Source of the DNA: Firmicutes bacterium UBA3932
Lineage (GTDB): Bacteria > Bacillota > Clostridia > Peptostreptococcales > Anaerovoracaceae
NCBI GenBank assembly: GCA_002385825.1
Contig: DGEG01000013.1
Span: 739 to 12,938, forward strand
Direction: 5' to 3'
DNA: 12,200 bases
Of the stretch, positions 6,622 through 12,200 are shown in pieces. Positions within the stretch are counted from its first letter, which is position 1. Every line of letters starts with the position of its first letter. The notes beneath the pieces were generated by a model. That model saw only the letters and a list, made by a program, of their open reading frames with translations, was not told the origin of the DNA and did not search any database. The position numbers and the translations under genes were made by a program.

Positions 6622-7752
6622 ATGAGGAGAATTATAATTGCGCCTGACTCTTATAAAGGAACCCTTTCCGCTATAGAGGCTTGCAATATAATCGAGAAGG
6701 CCGCCTTGGAATCCTTCCCGCAGCTTACGGTGGTTAAACTTCCCATGTCCGATGGCGGGGAAGGGTTTGCGGATTCCATGTATTACTCCTGCGGAGGAGA
6801 AAAAGTTACGGTAGAAGTAAAGGATCCGCTGTGGAGGGATATTCGGGCTTCCTATGTGATTTTGCAGGACGGAACCGCCGTGATCGAAATGGCGGCGGCC
6901 TCCGGGTTAACTCTTCTGCGGAAAGAGGAGAGAAATCCGCTGGAAACCACCTCATACGGGACCGGCCAGCTGATTGCCCATGCATTGGAGAAAGGATGCG
7001 AACGCATTATTTTGGGGCTCGGAGGAAGCGCTACCAATGACGGAGGAATCGGTATGGGGGCGGCGCTGGGGATGCGTTTCCTTAACGGGAACGAAGAGGT
7101 GCCGCTTTCCGGGAAAGGGATGGAAGCTATCGATACCCTGGATTGTTCAGAAATCCATCCGGGGTTGAAGAAGGCGCAGATTACTATTGCCTGCGATGTG
7201 ACAAACCCCATGTACGGTGAAAACGGAGCCGCGTACGTGTTTGGTCCGCAAAAAGGCGCGGACCAGGATGAGGTTAAGCGCCTGGACTTTGGATTGAGAA
7301 ATTTTGCCAAGGTTATTGATCGCTCCATAGATTTTAAGGTGGAAGATATTCCGGGATCCGGAGCCGCCGGCGGAATGGCGGGATTCCTGCTGGCTTTCGC
7401 CAATGCAAAGCTTCGTCCCGGCTTGGATATAGTGTTAGAGGCGATGCAGTTTGAAAAGCATTTAAAGGATTGTGATCTTGTAATCACCGGAGAGGGCAGG
7501 ACGGACCGGCAAAGCGCCATGGGCAAAGTGATTTCCGGAATCGGCAGCCGTACAAAAAAATACGGCATACCGCTTGTGGTACTGTCCGGAACCTTGGAAG
7601 AGGGAAGCGAGATGCTTTATGAGGCCGGCGTTACAGCCATGTTCTCCGCCTGCAGGAACTTGACAGATCAGGAAGAGCTGTTAAAGAACGCTGAAACGAA
7701 TCTATACAATGCGGCAAAAAACCTATTTCGGCTTCTCAAGTATACAAAGTAA
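6622..7752 (+). CDS. Glycerate kinase (GarK/GlxK family)
   Basis: This enzyme phosphorylates D-glycerate with ATP. GarK/GlxK-family enzymes usually make 2-phosphoglycerate, which enters lower glycolysis. The protein has 376 residues from ATG 6622, the usual family length. Family blocks in order are the N-terminal IIIAPDSYKGTLSA, then SDGGEGFADS, GLGGSATNDGGIGMGAALG, VTNPMYGENGAAYVFGPQKGA, PGSGAAGGMAG and VITGEGRTD. I preferred ATG 6622 because MRRIIIAPDS matches the normal family start. A GTG at 6607 would add five residues but sits immediately after the terminator with no room for a ribosome site. The site for ATG 6622 is itself poor: GAAAGG lies 14 bases upstream and AGGAA abuts the start. 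No promoter is visible between the terminator and the gene, so expression probably depends on read-through from hprA. Confidence 0.93.
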   Translation: MRRIIIAPDSYKGTLSAIEACNIIEKAALESFPQLTVVKLPMSDGGEGFADSMYYSCGGEKVTVEVKDPLWRDIRASYVILQDGTAVIEMAAASGLTLLRKEERNPLETTSYGTGQLIAHALEKGCERIILGLGGSATNDGGIGMGAALGMRFLNGNEEVPLSGKGMEAIDTLDCSEIHPGLKKAQITIACDVTNPMYGENGAAYVFGPQKGADQDEVKRLDFGLRNFAKVIDRSIDFKVEDIPGSGAAGGMAGFLLAFANAKLRPGLDIVLEAMQFEKHLKDCDLVITGEGRTDRQSAMGKVISGIGSRTKKYGIPLVVLSGTLEEGSEMLYEAGVTAMFSACRNLTDQEELLKNAETNLYNAAKNLFRLLKYTK

Positions 7753-7758
7753 CAAGCA

Positions 7759-7800
7759 GGGCATGCCCGATATACAATCTCCTCCAATTCCTTAGGGATT
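7759..7800. other. Short palindromes in the convergent spacer
   Basis: GGGCATGCCC (7759-7768) is a perfect 10-base palindrome just after the glycerate kinase stop. AATTCC-TTA-GGGATT (7786-7800) is a 6-bp hairpin with one G-U pair. Neither has a T-tract. Both are short and may be incidental; they precede the long inverted repeat at 7808-7881. Confidence 0.3.
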
Positions 7801-7807
7801 AGCAAGC

Positions 7808-7881
7808 GACCAGCAGGGACGGTGTTTTTGATATTTTGTTTTCCGGTAATTGAAATATCAAAAGTACCGTCCCTGCTGGTC
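7808..7881. repeat. Long inverted repeat between convergent genes (REP/MITE-like or terminator-like)
   Basis: Bases 7808-7838 pair with 7851-7881 across a 12-base loop. The outer 16 bases (GACCAGCAGGGACGGT) are perfectly matched, followed by 11 more perfect pairs (TTTTGATATTT) and four positions that form G-U pairs in + strand RNA. It lies in the 160-base gap between the convergent glycerate kinase and DUF438 genes, where it could stop transcription. However, neither side has a proper T-tract, so it resembles a dispersed palindromic element more than a classical terminator. It shares the words ATCAAAAG and GTCCC with the terminator at 6567-6601, hinting at a common origin. Confidence 0.75.
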
Positions 7882-7912
7882 TCCTATTGGGCACCTACCG
7901 CAGTTCTATTTA

Positions 7913-9136
7913 TTAATCTTCCACCAACCTCTTTTCTCCTGTAATCTCCTGGATGGGCTTGATGTTCTGAGAGACCTCTACCGTGCCCAAGTATTCGCCC
8001 TTAGCATTTCTTACGGCGAAGTACCGGATGTATACGTACTTATCACCCATTTTGATCCAGAAATCTTCATGGTCTTTTTTGCCCGACATGAGGTCGGCCA
8101 CAATTCCTTCTACTATATGAACGCTGGCGGGAGGATGACAGTTGCTGACCTGCCTGCCGATAATAGTCTTGGGTCTTGCAAAAATCCTTTCCTCCCCTTG
8201 AGAAAAATACTTCACCTGGCCGTTTTTATCCACAAATGTAATATCGATGGGCAGGGTATTCAGCATGGCGTTTATTTCTTCGGGAAGCATATAGCCGGCA
8301 TCGAAATGCACGTATTCTGTGCCCAACTCTTTTTCAGCCGTTCTCTCTTCCGCTTCATCCTGTGCGGCAGGAAGCCAACGCACTGCCGGTTTATATAGAC
8401 AATAGCCGATCTCGTCGCTGGCCTCTTCGATTTCCATCCATTCGCCCTGGGTGAGGGTTTCAAGAACCATGGGGAAGAGGATGTTTTCCTCCTTAAAGAT
8501 CATTTCATTGACCCGGCCTACAGCAGCCGCGGCTTTCTCCAGGATTACCTCTTTACCGGCGCTGCCGTCCCGTAGCAAGGCAAGCACCTCTTTAAGTTCT
8601 GCCCGGATTTCGTCATCCACGCCCCACATGACCTTGGGAGGCGCTGTGATGCCGTATTTCTCCATATAGGGGAAGAGCAGATTTTCTTTTCTGGAATAAT
8701 GCTTGTCGATTTGCCAAAGCTCCTCGAAGAGACCGGCCAGCGTATCTGCGTATTCCTTGCCATCCCGGGATTTTGCCGCTTCAATTGCAGGCAGAATCCT
8801 CTCGTTAATGAGAGCTTCAATGGCGCGGTTTTCCTGGCGGAAAGTGTGTATCGGGTGACCCGGGATTTCCGCTTCGTTTTCAGGACGGTGGATTTCCTCT
8901 ATGGAACCTTTGAAAACCGCCGCGTGGACATCGCAAAGACGCTGCACCTCTTCCACGGGCATTCCTTCCCGTATCAAAGTCTGCTCCATTTCTGAAATTT
9001 CAGTGGCGGAGACTCCCTCGATTAAAGTGGCAAACCTGGCTTTTACCTCATCCACACTCTTTCCTTCATGAAGTTCCATGATAAGTTCTTTCAGGACTTT
9101 CTGCCGGTACTCCCGGTTGTTGATCAATTCACTCAT
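7913..9136 (-). CDS. DUF438-hemerythrin-PAS protein, putative redox/NO sensor or iron-sulfur repair factor
   Basis: A 407-residue soluble protein of three parts. Residues 1-70 are a helical DUF438 domain. Residues ~90-245 are a hemerythrin-like (HHE) four-helix region with candidate di-iron ligands His94 and His97 (GHPIH), His146 and Glu151 (DKHYSRKENLLFP) and Glu217/Glu218 (FKEENILFP). Residues ~280-400 are a PAS-like domain (LPIDITFVDKNGQVKYF, later YIRYFAVRNAKGEYLGTVEVSQ) with a CHPP motif at 333-336. A charged linker (~258-275) joins the last two. Hemerythrin domains bind O2 or NO at iron pairs, and PAS domains sense small molecules or redox state. No output domain is present, so direct signalling needs a partner. 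AGGAGGT lies 7 bases before ATG 9136, and the gene follows the DUF1858 gene by 25 bases. The exact function is unknown; domain calls are from pattern recognition only. Confidence 0.88.
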   Translation of the reverse strand: MSELINNREYRQKVLKELIMELHEGKSVDEVKARFATLIEGVSATEISEMEQTLIREGMPVEEVQRLCDVHAAVFKGSIEEIHRPENEAEIPGHPIHTFRQENRAIEALINERILPAIEAAKSRDGKEYADTLAGLFEELWQIDKHYSRKENLLFPYMEKYGITAPPKVMWGVDDEIRAELKEVLALLRDGSAGKEVILEKAAAAVGRVNEMIFKEENILFPMVLETLTQGEWMEIEEASDEIGYCLYKPAVRWLPAAQDEAEERTAEKELGTEYVHFDAGYMLPEEINAMLNTLPIDITFVDKNGQVKYFSQGEERIFARPKTIIGRQVSNCHPPASVHIVEGIVADLMSGKKDHEDFWIKMGDKYVYIRYFAVRNAKGEYLGTVEVSQNIKPIQEITGEKRLVED

Positions 9137-9161
9137 TAATATACCTCCTACTTTCTTTCCA

Positions 9162-9386
9162 TTATTCCTTGACTTCGTAACCCCTGCGCCGGAATTCTTC
9201 TTTTATTGTTTCTAAATCCAGCTTTTTCATTTGCGCTCCTTTTGGAATGGTCATGAAACGGCCTACCGTGGCCAGCATGGCCGGCGAGAGATTTTCAAAG
9301 CCCAGTTCCCGCATGATGTCCATGACTTCCGGATATTCCTTACATATATCGCTTACGCTTTTTGAAAAATCAATAATTTTTTCCAT
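9162..9386 (-). CDS. DUF1858 domain protein (small, 74 residues)
   Basis: A small soluble protein that is essentially one DUF1858 domain. The core SDICKEYPEVMDIMRELGF is the recognisable part, followed by a Pro-rich turn and a C-terminal helix (LDLETIKEEFRRRGYEV). This domain resembles the N-terminal ScdA_N domain of RIC/YtfE iron-sulfur repair proteins, but it lacks the Cys pair seen there; its only Cys is Cys15 in ICKEYP. It is the first gene of a two-gene - strand operon with the hemerythrin-PAS protein, so the two probably act together. The start is clear, with AGGAGG 8 bases before the ATG. Its biochemical role is not known. Confidence 0.85.
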   Translation of the reverse strand: MEKIIDFSKSVSDICKEYPEVMDIMRELGFENLSPAMLATVGRFMTIPKGAQMKKLDLETIKEEFRRRGYEVKE

Positions 9387-9795
9387 TTCTTATGCCTCCT
9401 GATAAATCGGAATAGCTGTGTTCATATACTCCAATATACCCAAAACCTGTGATTTCAATAATGTTTAAGGAAAATGAGCAAAAACCCGAGAAATGTGTGG
9501 ATTATAAGGGGGATAACTTTGAGTTATTCAACTTTTTGCATAGAAAAGGCCGTTTTATGTCTTTTAATACACACATAACTTCATTTTTTGCACAAAATTT
9601 AATGGCAGATATTTAAATGGAAGATAGCAGATAGCAGATAATAAAAGTTTAAACATACCGGAAAAATGATATTAATAATAAGATGCGGCAAAGGAAGGCG
9701 TCCGGGTGATTCTGCCGTTAAGACCATCAGATTTAATTATGATAAAATAAAATGTTAGCAACAAACAATAACACATAGAACAGAAAGGTTTGGTC
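9387..9795. other. AT-rich divergent spacer between the DUF1858 operon and copA
   Basis: About 410 bases hold no convincing gene. Visible elements are a perfect dyad ATAACT-TTG-AGTTAT (9513-9527); a distant imperfect inverted repeat, TGTGTGGATTATAA (9494-9507) with TTTTAATACACACA (9562-9575), two mismatches; a 7-base tandem repeat AGATAGC (9622-9640, two and a half copies); and AT-rich promoter-like sequence with TAAAAT just upstream of copA (around 9735-9750). I see no CopY-type TACAnnTGTA box and no clear CsoR-type operator. Confidence 0.5.
9433..9455 (-). promoter_or_regulatory. Tentative promoter of the DUF1858-DUF438 operon
   Basis: On the - strand a good -10 box TATATT (complement of 9433-9438) lies 46 bases before the DUF1858 start. 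The hexamer 17 bases upstream, TTATTG, is a poor -35; TTGAAA is closer to consensus but only 14 bases away. The -10 region carries two copies of ATATAC (9424-9429 and 9434-9439, + strand) exactly 10 bases apart, which might be an operator or chance in AT-rich DNA. Confidence 0.3.
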
Positions 9796-12045
9796 ATGAA
9801 TAAAGAGACTATTCGAATCGGAGGAATGACTTGCGCGGCCTGCTCCAGTCGGGTGGAAAAGGCCTTGAATAAAACAGAAGGAATTATAACGGCTTCGGTT
9901 AATCTGGTCACGGAGACAGCCGTTGTCGAATACGATCCGGAAAAGATTCAATTGCCGGAAATAGAGGAAGTTGTGGAGAAAACCGGCTACGAGGTTATTC
10001 GCAGCGCAAAAGAAGCGCCTGTGGATGAGCATAAGATGAGGAAGGATAAAGAGATCAAAACTCTTCGCATTAAATTTATCCTGTCGGTTATTTTTGCGGT
10101 GCCTCTATTGTATATAGCCATGGCCCCCATGGTTCCGGGCATTTCGCTGCCTATTCCGGGTTTTTTGGCTCCGGACCGTTACCCCATGGCATACGGATTG
10201 ACCCAGTTGCTTCTGGTAATCCCCATTGTTGCAGCGGGATACCGGTTCTATACAGTAGGCTTCAGAGCGCTGGTTCAGAGAAGCCCTAACATGGACTCCC
10301 TTATCGCCATCGGCACTACTGCTGCCATAAGTTACAGCCTGTATTCTCTCTATGCAATTGCCTTGGGGAACCCTCATGGAGTTCATGGCTTGTACTTTGA
10401 AACCGCCGGCGTAATCATTACATTGATAATGCTGGGAAAATCGCTGGAAGCGCTGGCAAAAGGAAAGACTTCCGACGCCATCAAGAAGCTCATGGGCCTG
10501 GCCCCGAAGACGGCTGTAGTAATAGAGGACGGTAAAGAGAAGATTATTTCTATCGAAGATGTGCAGATCGGCCATATCATTTTAGTCAGACCGGGAGAGA
10601 GCATCCCGGTGGACGGAGAGGTGGTAGAAGGCCATACTTCAATCGATGAATCCATGCTGACGGGAGAAAGCATTCCCGTGGACAAAAAAGCCGGCGACAG
10701 CGTATATGCAGCTACCATCAATAAAAACGGTATGATAAAATTCCGGGCTACGAAAGTAGGCAGCGATACGGCCCTCGCTCAGATCATAAAACTGGTGGAA
10801 GAAGCCCAGGGCTCCAAAGCTCCCATTGCGCAGATGGCAGACATAGTCTCGGGCTACTTCGTTCCCATCGTCGTGGCCATTGCGGCGCTGGCCTTTGCCG
10901 GCTGGCTCATTGCCGGTGAAAGCTTTGCCTTCGCTTTGACCATGTTCATCTCCGTATTGGTAATTGCTTGCCCCTGTGCTTTGGGATTGGCTACTCCCAC
11001 CGCCATTATGGTGGGTACGGGAAAAGGGGCGGAGCACGGTATATTAATAAAAAGCGGTGAAGCTCTTGAAACCGCCCACAAAGTCGACACCATTGTCCTG
11101 GACAAAACAGGGACCATCACTGAAGGAAAACCCGAAGTCACGGATTTGATTGCTGCGGAAGACATTACGGAGGAGCGACTCCTGCAAATCGCCGCATCCG
11201 GTGAAAGGGGATCGGAACATCCCCTGGGAGATGCAATTGTGAGAAAAGCGGAGAATGACGGCCTAAAGCTTTACGATGTTGAAAACTTCAAGGCCATTCC
11301 CGGACATGGAATTGAAGGAGTCATTGACGGTGTGCATGTGCTGATCGGCAACCGGAAATTGATGAATGACAGGAATATACAGCTGGGAGAGCTTGCATCA
11401 CGAGCAGAGCAGTTAGCGGAGGAAGGCAAAACGCCCATGTACATTGCATTGGACGGTGTACTTTCGGGTATTATTGCCGTAGCCGATGTGGTGAAACAGA
11501 GCAGCAAGGATGCCATAGTAAAACTGCAATCCATGGACATCGAGGTAGTCATGATCACGGGAGATAATCGCAAGACAGCCCAGGCCATCGCAGGGCAGGT
11601 GGGTATAGACAGGGTTCTGGCGGAAGTCCTTCCCCAGGACAAGGCCAGCGAAGTGAAAAAACTCCAGGATGAAGGGCGCAAGGTAGCCATGGTGGGAGAC
11701 GGCATCAATGACGCTCCCGCGCTGGTTCAGGCTGACATCGGAATCGCCATCGGATCCGGAACGGACGTGGCTATGGAATCCGCCGACATCGTTCTGATGA
11801 AAAGCGATCTGATGGATGTGTCTACGGCCATACACCTGAGCAAGAGCACCATACGGAACATTAAACAGAATCTGTTCTGGGCCTTCGGTTACAATGTGGC
11901 GGGAATCCCTCTTGCGGCAGGACTGTTTTACATCTTCGGAGGGCCGCTGCTCAATCCCATGTTTGCCGCTGCAGCCATGTCGCTTAGCTCCGTATCCGTA
12001 GTGACCAATGCGTTGCGGCTGAGAAGATTCAAACCGTATCATTAG
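9796..12045 (+). CDS. copA: Cu+-exporting P1B-type ATPase CopA
   Basis: A 749-residue membrane pump that uses ATP to export Cu+ (possibly Ag+) from the cytoplasm. Order of parts: one N-terminal heavy-metal-associated domain with MTCAAC (Cys13, Cys16); membrane helices near 94-110, 133-153, 168-190 and 197-217; the actuator with TGES (289-292); helices near 349-372 and 378-400 carrying Cys392-Pro-Cys394; the phosphorylation site Asp436 in DKTGT; the P1B His475-Pro476; the hinge GDGIND (634-639); and two last helices with Tyr699-Asn700 and MSLSS (728-732). The CPC, YN and MxxSS set indicates a Cu+ rather than a Zn/Cd pump. ATG 9796 has AGAAAGG (9782-9788) 7 bases upstream; a TTG at 9790 is too close to that site. 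No copper chaperone or copper regulator gene is in the window. The gene is intact. Confidence 0.96.
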   Translation: MNKETIRIGGMTCAACSSRVEKALNKTEGIITASVNLVTETAVVEYDPEKIQLPEIEEVVEKTGYEVIRSAKEAPVDEHKMRKDKEIKTLRIKFILSVIFAVPLLYIAMAPMVPGISLPIPGFLAPDRYPMAYGLTQLLLVIPIVAAGYRFYTVGFRALVQRSPNMDSLIAIGTTAAISYSLYSLYAIALGNPHGVHGLYFETAGVIITLIMLGKSLEALAKGKTSDAIKKLMGLAPKTAVVIEDGKEKIISIEDVQIGHIILVRPGESIPVDGEVVEGHTSIDESMLTGESIPVDKKAGDSVYAATINKNGMIKFRATKVGSDTALAQIIKLVEEAQGSKAPIAQMADIVSGYFVPIVVAIAALAFAGWLIAGESFAFALTMFISVLVIACPCALGLATPTAIMVGTGKGAEHGILIKSGEALETAHKVDTIVLDKTGTITEGKPEVTDLIAAEDITEERLLQIAASGERGSEHPLGDAIVRKAENDGLKLYDVENFKAIPGHGIEGVIDGVHVLIGNRKLMNDRNIQLGELASRAEQLAEEGKTPMYIALDGVLSGIIAVADVVKQSSKDAIVKLQSMDIEVVMITGDNRKTAQAIAGQVGIDRVLAEVLPQDKASEVKKLQDEGRKVAMVGDGINDAPALVQADIGIAIGSGTDVAMESADIVLMKSDLMDVSTAIHLSKSTIRNIKQNLFWAFGYNVAGIPLAAGLFYIFGGPLLNPMFAAAAMSLSSVSVVTNALRLRRFKPYH

Positions 12046-12059
12046 CTACACTGAAAACG

Positions 12060-12098
12060 AACTAAGACTAGAAGTTAGTTTACCCTTACGGGTTTTTC
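12060..12098 (+). terminator. Possible terminator of copA
   Basis: After the copA stop there are two small stems: AACTAA (12060-12065) with TTAGTT (12075-12080), then ACCC-TTAC-GGGT (12082-12093) leading into TTTTC. The second stem is only 4 bp, so termination may be weak, but the position and U-run fit. The following bases to 12200 show no recognisable gene. Confidence 0.4.
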
Positions 12099-12200
12099 TA
12101 TTTATGCCGGTGACGTTTTCATGGAAATGTGCAAAATTTCAATTAGTGCATTATTTATTCGAGAAAAAACGATAAAACTGGGGGTGCGGACAAAAAGTTG

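Noticed and set aside
7850..8398. + strand open frame of 182 codons opposite the DUF438 gene
   Set aside because: It is a shadow of the well-supported - strand gene and starts inside the inverted repeat; no protein family is recognisable.
9666..9758. 30-codon ORF in the spacer before copA
   Set aside because: No ribosome site and no recognisable sequence; it runs through the likely copA promoter.
9387..9795. Copper-responsive operator upstream of copA
   Set aside because: Searched by eye for CopY TACAnnTGTA and CsoR-like GC-rich dyads; none convincing.
12099..12200. Start of a further gene at the right edge
   Set aside because: A G-rich run near 12180 precedes a TTG at 12198, but the window ends there and nothing supports a coding region.
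1..12200. CRISPR array, tRNA, rRNA, transposase or prophage genes
   Set aside because: No regularly spaced repeats, cloverleaf, rRNA-like stretch or mobile-element protein was seen; the only repeat candidates are the palindromes listed.

Overview
The window looks like a chromosomal segment from an anaerobic, amino-acid-fermenting member of the Clostridia (Bacillota). The basis is a Stickland-type ornithine cluster whose proteins closely resemble, from memory, those of Clostridium (Acetoanaerobium) sticklandii, strong AGGAGG-type ribosome binding sites, and a DUF1858/DUF438 pair typical of anaerobes. Base composition is moderate, so a low-GC Clostridium is less likely than a mid-GC relative. 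I could not test taxonomy.

Region 1 (1-5332, + strand) is the distal part of an ornithine oxidative-degradation operon. It contains the last 30 codons of ortB (2-amino-4-oxopentanoate thiolase subunit), oraS and oraE (the D-ornithine 4,5-aminomutase small and large subunits), a GlmL/MutL-like ASKHA ATPase, and orr (PLP ornithine racemase). Orr would convert L- to D-ornithine and OraSE would convert D-ornithine to 2,4-diaminopentanoate. Ord (not in the window) and OrtAB would finish to acetyl-CoA and D-alanine. The ATPase is probably a reactivation or assembly factor for the adenosylcobalamin/PLP mutase. Hairpins lie at or beside three of the four gene junctions (59-78, 2698-2752, 4191-4230).

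Region 2 (5333-7752, + strand) is a separate glycerate unit. A good promoter (5342-5370) overlaps an 8-base direct repeat. It is followed by an unrecognised 58-codon ORF, an NAD-type glycerate dehydrogenase/hydroxypyruvate reductase, a perfect bidirectional terminator hairpin (6567-6601), and a glycerate kinase. Together the two enzymes would interconvert hydroxypyruvate and glycerate and feed phosphoglycerate to glycolysis.

Region 3 (7753-9386) holds a convergent spacer with a long, almost perfect inverted repeat (7808-7881). It is followed on the - strand by a two-gene operon: a small DUF1858 protein (9162-9386) and a DUF438-hemerythrin-PAS protein (7913-9136). This domain set recalls, in split form, the RIC/YtfE/ScdA iron-sulfur repair proteins and suggests a redox or nitrosative-stress role.

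Region 4 (9387-12200) is a ~410-base AT-rich divergent spacer, then copA, a complete Cu+-exporting P1B-type ATPase with one metal-binding domain, then a weak terminator and about 100 bases with no recognisable gene.

Most of the window is well-understood metabolism. The less-explained parts are the wobble-preserving hairpins, the 58-codon ORF and its promoter repeats, and the DUF1858/DUF438 pair. I did not find evidence for a wholly new system.
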